Shown: positions 1 through 12,413, counted from the first letter of the stretch. The stretch: DNA of 64,000 nucleotides from Phlegmacium glaucopus (GCA_015039465.1 MU130364.1:90062-154061), one strand, 5' to 3'. Made by a program: numbers and translations. The notes: generated by a model not told the origin, from the letters alone.

Positions 1-1
1 C

Positions 2-2113
2 GTGCATCGAATTCCAGACGTCGTTGCCACTTCTCGATTGGCAGCGCTCCATGTGGCTCAACAGGGGCAGTTCCACCTGGCCCCCAAGATATCCCTGAGA
101 TGGTGCCAATCCTTTATGGCCCACGAATTCAAGCTTATAAAGAAGGATCTTATGCCTAAATTCGACGAGACTGCCAAGGCCGAATTCAGGGATATAACCC
201 GTGCAGCGACGATCGAACAAAGTACATTGGAGGACTCAGATGCGACTGCTGTCGGCATATTTGACGAAACATCGGAATCCCAAGGGAAACGCAAGTTCCC
301 GAGCGATCATGGGGAAGGTCCGGCTACCAAGACGCTCCGCCCCGCCAGTAATCAGCAATCTCAACCTGGAAAAGGTTCTGGGAAGAAAAAATCTACACCT
401 GGTAAATCGCCCACCCCCCGTTCCACAAGCAATTTTATGGGTACGAGCAACTCCGAGAAGGCAGTTTCCCATCGTGTCCAGCTTGCTACCTATGCTCTGG
501 AGATGATGTCGTATAGTTTAGGTGTTCATCATGCCATTAATCTATTGATCATTGGTACGTCTTTTCCTATGTCCCGGATCTCCCCGCCGCTCAGAACGTT
601 AAATAGACGATATGTTATGGGTGTGGTATTACGATCGACAAGGTGTCATTCAATCTGACGGCATTAGCATCGTTGCAGACTTTCCTCGCTTCCTTCTTCT
701 TTTGCTCGTCTTCCAACGTTTCACTCTAGAGGATTGGGGTGTCATTCCCAGTCTTAACCCAGACAGTGTCAATGCTCACAAGGGCGTTCCGACGCCTCAA
801 GTTGTATCCAAGGATGACCCAATTGCTCACCTCGACCCCACTAATCTGCACAATGCTCATTTACAAGACGACAAAATCAAATCTGTTAAACTCCATTTGA
901 AGAAATTCTTATCCCACGAACCCCATTGTCTTGCAGGCAGAGCAACAGCTGTCATCAATGCTAAAGCAGCCAGGCGTGGAGATACAGGACTTGAGATGGT
1001 CTGTAAGATCTACCATCCAGAGATCCAGCGACGGCATGAAGGCAAAACACTCGAAGTCGTCCACCACATTGCAGAGAAGGAAGATCCGACTATGAAGAAA
1101 CATCTACCGACTATGTTCTTCTATGGCGACGTTCCCAATTGTATGACACATCGCATCCGGAGTATGATCAAACGACGGTGGAAAGGTCATCGAACTCTCC
1201 GGATCATAGGCTTCAAGAAGCTTAAAGAAGTGACGGCCTATGTTGGTATTAACTTTGTCGATGCATGGCTAGAAGTTGTTACTTGTGAGTTCGACCCCTT
1301 TCCCCTCAAATTCTAGCGAAGAACTCAACTCAGTCTTGTTTCCACTTAGGCCACGCTTTCCTCTGGAAACATCGTGTCGAACACGGGGATCCCAGTCTTG
1401 GCAATATGATGTACGACCCTGACTTGAAGTGCGGTGTTTTGACCGATTTCGATTTATCTATCTTGCAATGGGAGCCTCGCGTTATTGGGACCGACCGGAC
1501 GGGCACCATTCCCTTTATGGCAACCGACCTCCTCACTGACGCTTATTGGCGAGGACTTATCAAACGCTTGTATCGTCATGAACTTGAGGCCTTTATTTGG
1601 ATTCTTCCGTATACGTTTCTTCTGTATAACAACGGCAATCGAACATCAAACAAATTTGTTGATCCTTGGAGGACATCTGACTACAACACTTGCATGAAAG
1701 AGAAATCGGCTTTTCAGCAAAGGAATCTTGCCGCCGCTGCGACAACCGTTCAGAGTGGGTTTAAAGAGTTTTGGCCGTTGGTACAACTCCTTTTTCGTGC
1801 ATTGCGCCAATCCTGGGTTTCTCAAACGGATCGTTTTGATGCACCCCTGTTGCCAACGGACCCCGAGAATGATCAAGCAAACCCCAGGGATGATATTGGC
1901 GCTGGTTTGGAATCTAAAGAGATGTGGGACTTCTTCATCTCTGCTTTGGACATATATACCAAGACCATAGCCGTACAATATCGTGATTACTTCTCTACTC
2001 TGCTTACCCGTTTGAAGAAGCACCAGCCGGATTTTACGGAGATGACGGAAGCGGAAGCGACATTACTTAGGGAGAAGTATGCGATCTTCCTCAGGCATCC
2101 ATCTAGCACCTAG
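2..2113 (+). CDS. FunK1-type fungal protein kinase, copy 1 (5' end outside window)
   Basis: This is the 3' two thirds of a fungus-specific FunK1 kinase gene; the first two exons and the start of the third lie left of the window. Visible exons are 2-554, 607-1284 and 1350-2113, with introns 555-606 (gtacgt...tag) and 1285-1349 (gtgagt...tag) at the same phases as in the complete copies. Exon 2 carries the presumed ATP-site lysine (VCKIYHP) and the αC-type glutamate. The last exon opens with the catalytic-loop equivalent HGDPSLGN and then DFD in place of DFG. Exons upstream of the last are almost identical to copy 3, but the last exon has the extra residues (LPTDP region) seen only in copy 2. 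The 3' flank also resembles copy 2. FunK1 kinases are expanded in mushrooms and linked to multicellular development; the substrate is unknown. Confidence 0.85.
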
Positions 2114-2253
2114 GCAGTACAGTTAGAAATATACCTTTGGATAAAACTACTTCGAATCCCCCTTTCTCTGAGAAATCTTGGTTTCTAACTTTCAAAGTTT
2201 CGGCCCTCCGTGCGACCGATCCAAGCCTGGAGTGTATGGAAAGAGTAAAATGC

Positions 2254-3103
2254 TTAATGGCTAGCAATTAAGTTGAATACGTCGCCCGTTAGACCATCCT
2301 TTCCCACGTCCCAGACTGCTTTCATCAGGCGGCCCTTTCCCATCCCCATAATCAACTCTATCATGACGATACGGACCATGTCTCTCAGCATCATCCTGAT
2401 TATCTTCCACCACGGCCACGGCCACTTCCGCCAGCATTCAATTGCCAAAAAATTCCAATCCTTGTCGTTGTCTCTCTGTTCGCGCTCTCCATCCCTGAAT
2501 TAAAGTATTCCCTGCACTTACGGGGGGCGGAGGAGTAATACCCAAAATCGAACGCACCATAGTACATCAACGAAGTCTCTATTGCATTCTGCGACGGGGC
2601 AACAGAAGCGTCGTATTCAGACCAGCCTATCATTACCTGCATTCATATTACTATTTTGATTTTGCTTATATGAATTCTGGTTGGAAGTATGATTTGGATG
2701 GCTGAGATTAAATGGCCAGAAAGAACAGAGAAAGACCGGCCAGGAGAAGGGAGCATCTGAGGATTTCAAGTTGGCAGACCAAACTCAGTTAAGGAGCTTG
2801 GGGTGTTGGAAAGAGCTCGAGGAACGTCCGGCAGCGTGGAATACTGTTGCTGTTGCTGGGTAACAGTATAGTAATTTTGGCTCGCCTGAGAGCTGTCGTG
2901 TGGTCGGGAAGAGGTGGTTTGGGTACTTGGGTAGGAACAACAGGCGATGGTACGGGCTCGGCTTTCACTCCTGATGGTAAAGGGACCCTTGCAGTGGGAG
3001 CAACTGCAGCAGAGTCCGACGATTTCGCATTGGACATGGGTGGTAGAGTTTTTCTTGGGTCTCGGTTTTTGATCTCCTTGGTTTCGTGTCTTTTCATTAT
3101 CAT
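2254..3103 (-). other. possible coding remnants, no recognised domain
   Basis: Two overlapping open stretches on the minus strand (3103-2789 and 2642-2400) have Pro/Ser/Gln-rich or Gly/Arg-rich composition (GGSGRGRGG at the end) with GT...AG pairs between them too close for normal introns. The right side runs into the inverted-repeat element beginning near 3131, so this may be the broken tail of a host gene. I do not recognise a family. It could equally be non-coding sequence. Confidence 0.2.
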
Positions 3104-3130
3104 CCTTCTCTTTCGCGGTCAAATAGACAG

Positions 3131-4116
3131 ACAGGACCCTGGTATATGCTGTCAGATGTCCGATCCGTATGCGGACGGAAGTGGGTCCCAAAATCGGCCT
3201 ATGTCCGATCCTTGTGCGGACGGAAAGCGAGAAATTTGGCCAGAGGTCCGATCCATTTTGGGTCCATAAATGGCCAGTCGGTAGCGAGGTCCGATCCCAT
3301 TTGCGTACGTTTGTGGCTGTTGACGGGAGCCTCAAAAATTTCTCTACCACCCATCTCACCTGATGATCTACCTCCCTGGACCAGACTTCTCGGTGGGCGC
3401 GCCCTTTGTCGCTCTTGATGATGATAGCCCATTTAGAATTTAGAATAGTGCAACTCATCCCAGGGCGTCTTTGTGTGGTGTTGTGTGATCAGGTGCTCCA
3501 GAAAGGGGTTTGTTCAGGAACAGTGGGAGACACAACAGACATTGTTGTAGAGGCTCTGGAGAGTGATAGCGAGGACGAGGAGAACCTACTCTGACCTGAT
3601 TACAGTCGTTTTTTAGTCCATTTCTGTTTTATGCGTACATTTTGGCCTAAATTCTGTGTCCGATCCTCTATGAGGACAGATCTCGAGCCTGTAGATGTCT
3701 GATCAGTATTGCGGACGGAAATGGGTCTAAAAGGTAGCACTGCTGGCACCCAACTATATATTGCTTAGGTAAATGATTGGAAAATTTATTGATCATTGTT
3801 TAAATTTTTGAAATGTCCCCTGTTACTGTAAATAATTTGTAAATAGTCACCAACTTCTAAATAAGTTAATTGAAATTAACTTATTTAGAAGTTGTCACAC
3901 ATTTTCAAATTATTTACAGTAACAGGGGACATTTCAAAAATTTAAACAATGATCAATAAATTTTCCAATCATTTACCTAAGCAATATATAGTTGGGTGCC
4001 AGCAGTGTAGGTCGGATCCGAAGTGCGGACGGAACCGCCGAAAAATGGCACGTACATAACTGCCGAAATTTGGCAGTTTTGGATCGGACATTCCATAGCA
4101 TATACCAGGGTCCTAG
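3131..4116. mobile_element. ~1 kb inverted-repeat element with internal TCCGATCC...GCGGACGGA motifs
   Basis: The ends are inverted copies: AGGACCCTGGTATATGCT near 3136-3153 recurs reversed near 4098-4115, followed inward on both sides by ATGTCCGATCC. The flanks read agacagac and agacaggc, a possible 8-base target duplication with one mismatch. Inside, a short unit with self-complementary ends (tccgatcc...gcggacgga) recurs near 3158, 3202, 3289, 3659, 3698, 4011 and 4082. No transposase is present, so this is a non-autonomous DNA element of unassigned superfamily (hAT-like if the 8-base duplication is real). It carries the foldback insertion at 3738-4007. Confidence 0.55.
3738..4007. mobile_element. 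270-bp foldback MITE with CACTG termini
   Basis: The whole unit is one nearly perfect palindrome. The left arm starts CACTGCTGGCACCC and the right arm ends GGGTGCCAGCAGTG. The arms are about 130 bases each, match almost base for base, and are separated by only a few bases near 3871. A cluster of mismatches lies near 3843-3850 against 3890-3897. Both sides are flanked by the triplet TAG, a 3-base duplication. CACTR-type ends plus a 3-base duplication fit the CACTA/EnSpm superfamily. It is nested inside the ~1 kb element above. Confidence 0.8.
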
Positions 4117-4551
4117 ACAGGCATCTAGACAAGCTTACCTCAACATTTTAGTCAACAATCCCAAGAGGCGGTCCATGTAGCAATACTGTCAGCGAAGGGC
4201 TGCATCACTGAAGGTGGGTGGGATTTGGCTCAGGTGAGACGTTACATGAACACTCGATAAGAAAGCTATCCTGTTTTATGAACCAAGATGGAGGAGCAAT
4301 TGAGGAGCAAAATCATTTAAATGCTGAGGAGTCATCACTTAAACACTTCAGGAGCAAGAAATTCATGTAGGACATTGGTGGGACGCGAATTTTATTGTTT
4401 GTGCCTGCCTACATAGGGCTTACCCAGGCTCTTTGGATTGGTCCAATGGAGGCCTGAAACTTTCATTTGAAAGTTAGAAACCTATATTTCTCAGAGAAAG
4501 GGGGTTTCGAAGTAGTTTTATGCAAAGGTAAACTTCTAATATATGTACTGC

Positions 4552-7395
4552 CTAGGTGTTGGATGGATGCCTGAGGAAGAGCCTATACTTCTCCCGAAGT
4601 AACGTCGCTTCCTCTTCAGTCATCTCTGCAAAATCCGGCAGGTGCATCTTCAAACGGGTAACCAGAGTAGAGAAGTTACTACGATGTCGTATGGCTATTC
4701 TCTCAGTATATATATCCAAAGCAGACATGACGAAGTCCAACATTTCTTTGGATTCCAAACTAGCGGCAATGTCGTCACCACAGTTGTCTTGATCATTCCC
4801 GGGATCTGTGGGCAACGTGCGTGCGTGAGCACAATCACTTTGGGAAAACCAGGACTGGCGCAATGCATGAAAAAGGTTTTGTACCAAAGGCCAAAACTCG
4901 TTAAACTCATCCTGAACGGTGTTTGCAGCGGTGGTAAAATTGCTCAGCTGGAAATCCGATTTTTCTTTCCTGCAAGTGTTGTAGTCAGATGTCCTCCAAG
5001 GATCAACGTGTTTGTTACGTAACCGAAGTCCGTCTCGATACAGAAGAAAAGTGTACGGAAGGATCCAAATAAAAGCCTCAAGTTCATGACGATATAAGCA
5101 TTTGGTCAGTCCCTGCCAGTAAGCTTCCGTGAGGAGGTCAATTGCCATAAAGGGGATGGTGCCTGTCGGGTCAGTCCCAATAACGCGAGGTTCCCATTGA
5201 AAGATAGATAAATCGAAATCGGTCAAAACACCGCACTTCAAGTCGGGGTCATACATCATATTGCCAAGGCTGGGATCCCTATGTTCGACACGATATTTCC
5301 AGAGGAAAGCGTGGCCTAAATGGAAACAAAACTGAGTTCTTCACTAGAATTTGAAGGACAAGGGGTCCAATTCACAAGTAACAACTTCTAGCCATGCATG
5401 AACAAAGTCAATACCAGAATATTCCGTTATTTCTTTAAGCTTCTTGAAGCCTATGATCCGGAGAGTTCGATGACCTTTCCATCGTCGCCCGACCATACTC
5501 CGGATGCGATGCGTCGTACAACCTGGAACGTCGCCATAGAAGAACATAGTCGGTAGATATTTCTTCATATTCGGATCTTCCTTGTCAGCAATGTGGTGGA
5601 CGACTTCGAGCGTTTTGCCTTCATGCCGTCGCTGGATCTCTGGATGGTAGATCTTACAGACCATCTCAATTTCTGTATCCCCATCTTTGGCTAAGTTAGC
5701 AGCGATGACAGCTGTTGCTCTACCTGCAAGACAATAGGGCTCGTGGGATAGGAATTCCTCCAGTTGTAACCTGACAGATTTGATGTTCTTGTCTTGTAAA
5801 TGAGCATTGTCCAGGGTGGTGGGGTCCAGGTCAGTAATCGGGCGACTCTTGGATACAACTCGTAGCGCCGGATCGCCCTCGTGAGCATTGACACTGTCTG
5901 GGTTAAGACTGGGAATCACACCCCAATCCTCTAGAGTGAAACATTGGAAGACGAGCAAAAGAAGAAGGAAGCGGGGAAAGTCTGCAACGATACTAATGCC
6001 GTCAGATTGAACGATACCTTGTCGATCATAATACCACACCCATAGCATATCGTCTATTCAACGTTCTGAACAGTGAGGAGATCCGGGACATAGGAAAAGA
6101 CGTACCAATGATCGATAGATTAATGGCATGATGAACACCTAAGCTATACGACATCATCTCCAGAGCATAGGTAGCAAGCTGGACGCGATGAGAAACTGCT
6201 TTCTCGGAGTTGCTCGTACCCATAAAATTGCTTGCGGAATGAACACCGGATGATTTGCCAACCGTAGATTCATTCATGGCAGAGTCTTTTCCGGGTCTGG
6301 ATTGCTGATTACTGGAACGAGGCATCTTGGAAGCTAGGCCTTCCCCATGATCGGTTGAGAACTTGCGTTTCCTGTGAAATTCCAATTCTTGGTCAAAGAT
6401 GCCGACAGGAGTACTATCTGAGTCCTCCAGCATACTTTGTTTGATCGTCTCCGCACGGGTTATAGACGTGAAATTGGCTTTGGCAGTGTCGTCGAATTTA
6501 CGCGTAAGATCCTTCTCTGTATACTTGAATTCAAGGGCCATCAAGGACTGGGACCAACTCAGGGATGTCTTGGAGGGCAGGTCGAACTTCCCCTGTTGAG
6601 CCACATCGAGCGCTGCCACTCGAGAAGTGGCAACGACTCGGACGTCTGGAATTTGAACCACGTTAACCTTAGCTCTGTCGTATTGTGACTGGAGATGTTT
6701 AGTATCTGAGCATTGGAAACAGAGGTCAAGCGGCGATGGTTTTCGAATCCTCAGTTCCTCCAAATCGACATCCTTCAATTTCTCCAAAGCGAGATTACAC
6801 AATGAAACATATTTCCCATAGCGGTCCCTTTCGTTCCTGTCAATATCTGAACAACTAAGCGATTAAATTAGTATGAGCTCATACAACCATGATTAGAGTC
6901 TTACTATGATTTTAATGTGCCCTTCAAGTGTCCTTCATTCGCTATATCCAGTACCTCCCGCAATAACTTATCCCTACAACCAGAAAGAATGGCTTCCCTC
7001 TGCCGAACCATTCCAAGTTCTTCATCTCCCGCCTCTACATCGTCAGCAACCTCCGCCCCTTGTGCAGTTTCGTAGACCTTCTCCTCGGCCTGAGCCTGAG
7101 GGTAATACCGTCGCTCCTGCAGCTCTTCAATCTGACTCTGTAAATTGTTCAGTGTCTTCTTCTTGTCGTCTTCCTCATCAATGATAAGATATATGAAGTG
7201 GTCTAATAGGCGGTCGAAATCGCATTTTATGGTGTTTGGGAAGTCGACTTCGAGGTTGCTCTCGACTTGCTTAATTCTATAAATGGTAAATTAGAGTTTG
7301 CAGCTGCACAGGTGGACTCACCTATAGTCAAGAATTCCAGCTTGGCTCCCATTCTTGGTCCCACCTTTAGAAGGTGTTGAGTTTATTACTGACAT
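4552..7395 (-). CDS. FunK1-type fungal protein kinase, copy 2
   Basis: Complete five-exon gene on the minus strand: 7322-7395, 6905-7276, 6106-6854, 5376-6053 and 4552-5315, giving 878 residues. Every intron (45, 50, 52, 60 bases) sits at the same phase as in copy 3. The start ATG at 7395 begins MSVINSTPSKGG, matching copy 3's MSEIQSTPCKGG. The N-terminal ~390 residues hold a coiled, charged segment (LQERRYYPQA) and the FunK1-specific lobe. VCKIYHP, the catalytic loop and DFD follow in the C-terminal half, with GTIPFMA as the activation-segment motif. FunK1 enzymes are presumed cytosolic or nuclear Ser/Thr kinases; targets are not known. It is divergently oriented to copy 3, with which it shares inverted 5' sequence. 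It is the most diverged of the three copies. Confidence 0.88.
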
Positions 7396-7918
7396 AGTGC
7401 ATGCAGTTTGATAATTTAATGTTGATGGATCATGGTCATCTTAGCGGCTAGCCTTAGCCTAAGTTCGCTCCCATCACGGTCACGTGATAATTGTAACATC
7501 ACATTCTTTATACTCATACTACGGTCTACTACAGTACATATCTATGAATAATTTATTAGAAGTATCTACATGCACAATCATCAAAACAATGTTCCATGTT
7601 TCCCGCCAAGTTTCTGTACTCTAGAATAATCGGGGAACTTTCCAGCGGAACAAAAGGTACAACAGCGGAGAAAACTTCCAATTTTTCTTGCAGAATCTTG
7701 GAAAAGTTAAGGTCCGCTACCTAATTCTAAGGTTTCAAGAGGAACAGGGAACAATGTGGAGATATATAGGGTCTTCAAGAAAGTTACTCTAAGAACTTAT
7801 GTGCTTGAAATTTGTATTTGTTTGTCCCGGCCTTCTATCCTGATTCGGCTATCATGTGATCACGCGCCTTTATCAACCACCGCGTGTCGACTTTGATCTT
7901 AACAGCACTCTCCAACTA
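7396..7918. promoter_or_regulatory. shared divergent promoter region of FunK1 copies 2 and 3
   Basis: These 523 bases separate the two start codons and must hold both promoters. They include CACGTGAT near 7480 and ATCACGCG near 7858, both resembling E-box-like elements. A TATA-like tatatag lies near 7764. No ORF of note is present. Homology between the two genes begins at the first exons, so the region lies at the centre of an inverted duplication. Which elements act for which gene cannot be told from sequence. Confidence 0.4.
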
Positions 7919-10734
7919 ATGTCAGAAATACAATCAACACCCTGTAAAGGTGGGACCAGGAGTAAAAGCCAAGCTGGAGATCTTGACTATAGGTGAGTCC
8001 ACCTGTGCAACTGCGAACTCTAACTTACCATTTATAGACGTAAACATGTCGAGAGCGATCTCAAAGTCGACATCGCAAGTGCCATAACATGCGATTTCGA
8101 CCGCCTGTTAGATCATTTCATATATCTTATTCTTGACGAGAAAAGCGACAACAAGAAGAAACTCAATATTCTACAGAGTAAGATTGAAGAGCTGCAGGAG
8201 CGACGATATTATCCTCAGGCCGGGGAGAAGGTCTACGAGACTGCACGAGGGGCGGAGGTTGCTGACGATGTAGGGGCGGGAGATGAAGAACTTGGGTTGA
8301 TTGGGCAGCGGGAAGTCATCCTCTCTGGTTGTAGGGGTAAGTTGCTTGGGAAGGTACTGGGTATAGCGAACGATGAGCGCTTGAAGGACGCGTTAAAGTC
8401 ATAGTAAGACCCTAATCATGATTTGATGAGCTCATACTAATTTAATCGCTTAGTTGTTTAAAAGAAGGGAACGAAAGTAGCCGTTATGGGAAATATGTGT
8501 CATTGTGCAATCTCGCTTTGGAGGAATTGAAACAGGTCGATTTGAAGGAACTGGGGATTCGAAAACCATCACCGCTTGACCTCTGTTTCCAACGCTCAGA
8601 TCCTAAACATCTCCAGTCACAATACGACGGAACTGAGGATAACGTGCATCGAATTCCAGACGTCGTTGCCACTTCTCGATTGGCAGCGCTCCATGTGGCT
8701 CAACAGGGGCAGTTCCACCTGGCCCCCAAGATATCCCTGAGATGGTGCCAATCCTTTATGGCCCACGAATTCAAGCTTATAAAGAAGGATCTTATGCCTA
8801 AATTCGACGAGACTGCCAAGGCCGAATTCAGGGATATAACCCGTGCAGCGACGATCGAACAAAGTACATTGGAGGACTCAGATGCGACTCCTGTCGGCAT
8901 ATTTGACGAAACATCGGAATCCCAGGGGAAACGCAAGTTCCCGAGCGATCATGGGGAAGGTCCGGCTACCAAGACGCTCCGCCCCGCCAGTAATCAGCAA
9001 TCTCAACCTGGAAAAGGTTCTGGGAAGAAAAAATCTACGCCTGGTAAATCACCCACCCCCCGTTCCGCAAGCAATTTTATGGGTACGAGCAACTCTGAGA
9101 AGGCAGTTTCCCATCGCGTCCAGCTTGCTACCTATGCTCTGGAGATGATGTCCTATAGTTTAGGTGTTCATCATGCCATTAATCTATTGATCATTGGTAC
9201 GTCTTTTCCTATGTCCCGGATCTCCCCGCCGCTCAGAATGTTAAATAGACGATATGTTATGGGTGTGGTATTACGATCGACAAGGTGTCATTCAATCTGA
9301 CGGCATTAGCATCGTTGCAGACTTTCCTCGCTTCCTTCTTCTCTTGCTCGTCTTCCAACGTTTCACTCTAGAGGATTGGGGTGTGATTCCCAGTCTTAAC
9401 CCAGATAGTGTCAATGCTCACAAGGGCGATCCGACGCCTCACGTTGTATCCAAGAATGACCCAATTGCTCACCTCGACCCCACTAATCTGCACAATGCTC
9501 ATTTACAAGACAACAAAATCAAATCTGTTAAACTACATTTGAAGAAATTCTTATCCCACGAACCCCATTGCCTTGCTGGCAGAGCAACAGCTGTCATCAA
9601 TGCTAAAGCAGCCAGGCGTGGAGATACAGGACTTGAGATGGTCTGTAAGATCTACCATCCAGAGATTCAGCGACGGCATGAAGGCAAAACACTCGAAGTC
9701 GTCCACCACATTGCTGACGAGGAAGATCCGACTATGAAGAAACATTTACCGACTATGTTCTTCTATGGCGATGTTCCCAATTGTATGACACATCGTATCC
9801 GGAGTATGATCAAACGACGGTGGAAAGGTCATCGAACTCTCCGGATCATAGGCTTCAAGAAGCTTAAAGAAGTGACAGGTTATTCTGGTATCGACTTTGT
9901 CAATGCATGGCTAGAGGTTGTTACTTGTGAGTTCGACCCCTTTCCCCTCAATTCTAACGCAGAACTTAGTCTTGTTTCCATTCAGGTCATGCTTTCCTTT
10001 GGAAACATCGTGTCGAACATGGGGATCCCAGCCTTGGCAATATGATGTATGACCCCGAGTTGAAGTGCGGTGTTTTGACCGATTTCGATTTATCTATCTT
10101 GCAATGGGAGCCTCGCGTTATTGGGACCGACCGGACGGGCACCATCCCCTTTATGGCAATTGACCTCCTCACGGAAGCCTACTGGCGGGGACTGACCAAA
10201 CGCTTATATCGTCATGAACTTGAGGCTTTTATTTGGATCCTTCCTTATACTTTTCTTCTGTATCACGACAAACACCGGTCACGAAACGAATACGTTGATC
10301 CTTGGAGGACATCTGACTACAACACTTGCAGGGAAAAAAAAACGGATTTTCAGCTGAACAGTTTTGCCGCCGCTGCGACAACCGTTCAGAAAGGGTTTAA
10401 AGAGTTTTGGCCTTTGGTACATTTCCTGTTTCATGCATTGCACCAAGCCTACACTTCTCGACAAGGTCGTTTTTTTGCACGCCCACCCAAGAATGAAGGA
10501 AACCGCGATGATGACATTGACGCTGGTTTGGAATCTAAAGAGATGTGGGACTTCTTCATCTCCGCTTTGGAACTATATACCAAGGAGATAGTCACACAGC
10601 ATCGTGGTTACTTCTCTACCCTGGTTACCCGTTTGAAGAAGCACAGGCCGAGTTTTGTACAGATGACGGAAGCGGAAGCGACATTACTTAGGGAGAAGTA
10701 TGCGCTCTTCCTCAGGCATCCATCAAGCACCTAG
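7919..10734 (+). CDS. FunK1-type fungal protein kinase, copy 3
   Basis: Complete gene with exons 7919-7992, 8038-8403, 8454-9196, 9249-9926 and 9986-10734, encoding 869 residues. All junctions are canonical (gtgagt/tag, gtaaga/tag, gtacgt/tag, gtgagt/cag) and keep frame. The TAG at 8402 is only met if the second intron is retained. Residue ~528 (VCKIYHP) is the presumed ATP-binding lysine. HGDPSLGN at ~632-639 replaces the HRD...N loop, and DFD at ~653-655 replaces DFG, as is usual for FunK1. A short acidic/charged N-terminal domain precedes the kinase. It is nearly identical to copy 1 over exons 3-4, so the duplication or a conversion event is recent. The role is inferred only from the family. 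Confidence 0.88.
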
Positions 10735-11022
10735 GCAGAACACTAGGCATTCTACGCTTTACCTTTGGATAAAACTATTTCGCAACCCAGCTATTGAAAG
10801 CATTTTACCCTTTCTTTCCTTCTGTACAGCTTTCTTGATCAGTGTACATATCTCTCCCTGCCTCTTTCGCTACCAGCAAGATCCCTATTCTATTTCTCAT
10901 AGCTATTGCAAGAACGGATTTCACCTACCATTCAATACCTCTTATTCCAGTTCTAGCAATAGATTATCGACAAGCCAAAAATTCAATTGTATGTATATAT
11001 ATCGACGACTTATGCATGAGTT

Positions 11023-11792
11023 TCACCCACTAATTTTGGCTGCCAAAACATCGACTTTGACGACATCCGGAGCCCCAGTGAGGAGCTCGTCGACTGATGA
11101 GAATAAAGCTGCCGCTACTTTGCCGCCTAGATGGGCATTCCTTCCAGCCTCACTCGCGAAGAAATCGATGATGCCGAATTTGTTAGTTCCAGGGATGTAG
11201 ATGGCATACCAAACTGGAGTCTCGGGTTCTTCATCGACCAAAGGCAGGGCACTCTGTTGTAATTAATTAAATATTATGAGTAAGTACATAATGAGTACCT
11301 GAGAAAATATCACTCACGATCAAAAAGTCCCTTACAGTCTGCACCTTCTCCGGTTTAGCTTCAATCAGGACTCTCAACCCAAGGCTCAAACCAGCCGTCT
11401 TGGTACTCGCCACTTTCTCAACTTTGCTAGCTAAAACTTCCACTTGGCCAATATCCACGGGCTCAGGAGCTAGTAATCTAGCAGCGTTTGCTGATAACGC
11501 TACTGGGACCTGACCATCCAGATGGGCTTGACGACCAGCTTCCGATGTGAAGGTATCGAAGATGGCGAAGGTGCTAGGAGTGACATCGTTGTATTTGACG
11601 GCGAACCATTGGATGGTATCGGGTTCGCTTTGGACTATGGAGTATCCTGCGTCGAGGAATTCAGCTACATCGGCATCCTTTCCGATCTGTGCGACGAGAG
11701 GTGCGAGGATTCCGTATTTTACTATCAGAAAAGGCAAAAATTTGGATGGATTACAAGGGATTTTGAGATTTTTTTTTTCGCTTACCTGTCAT
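11023..11792 (-). CDS. small two-domain ABM/dimeric α+β barrel-like protein
   Basis: Three exons on the minus strand: 11786-11792 (only ATGACAG), 11318-11721 and 11023-11253, giving 213 residues. The 7-base first exon is supported by a gtaagc donor, a ctgatag acceptor and the result MTVKYGILAPLVAQIGK, a natural start. Two tandem repeats are visible, each with a predicted α/β core, the motif F-D-x-F-x-S-E-A-G-R-x-A-H-L-G/D-G, and an ending in xVEVLASK or VDVLAAK. This pattern is that of the antibiotic biosynthesis monooxygenase-like (ABM) fold. Such proteins oxidise small aromatics or act as stress proteins; no cofactor is predicted. Which reaction this one catalyses, if any, cannot be read from sequence. 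Confidence 0.7.
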
Positions 11793-12413
11793 GGTGTGCA
11801 CAAGAGATCTGAAGCTAAGGAGAGCTCAGATCAGAGCTTTTAAATAAATTCTAGGCGTCTTAGTAAGTTGCGCTCTCACATAGTCTCGTGCCCATCTATT
11901 CTTGGGTACTTCATCCGATATCCCTCCTCCGATGCCCACGAAATGTTTTCATTATCACATGTCGCACGCGCCTCATCTTTGAGTATCCTCATCTTAGTCC
12001 TCTGACTGTTCCACGATTCAACTGCACCAGGATAACATCTCGTCCAATCAGACGACGATTACCCAGAATGGATGGGCGCAAAATTACCAGAGGTGCCATC
12101 TATGGTAGCCTCTTCCCTATCTGAAAGATCGCCCGTGTCATTGTCTGGAGTGGTGGGATAGTTGAATTAAATTTCGAAAAGCGCTCAAGGGCCTGGATCT
12201 AGCTATTGTACGTAACCACCTGAACTACGGGCGCCAAGAACCTCCATAAATAGTTACGATTAGAACCAGGAGCTTATTTCCGAATCGCGTCCCATACATT
12301 AGAAATTAATTAGGCATTGCAATGGAGCATTATGGGATACATATAAGGTATTGGATGAGGCAACCACTCCAGTAATTGCAAGAAAATCAAAGGAAACAGG
12401 TACATCATCGAAA
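11793..12413. other. intergenic; start of the tandem-duplicated block
   Basis: No gene is seen. From about 12005 the sequence (ttcaactgcaccaggataac...) is shared with 14785 and 18757. It therefore forms the downstream end of each unit of the threefold DUF6534 duplication. Confidence 0.6.

Noticed and set aside
2766..3458. 230-residue minus ORF
   Set aside because: Half of it lies in the inverted-repeat element with its TCCGATCC motifs, and it has no domain; a chance frame is more likely.
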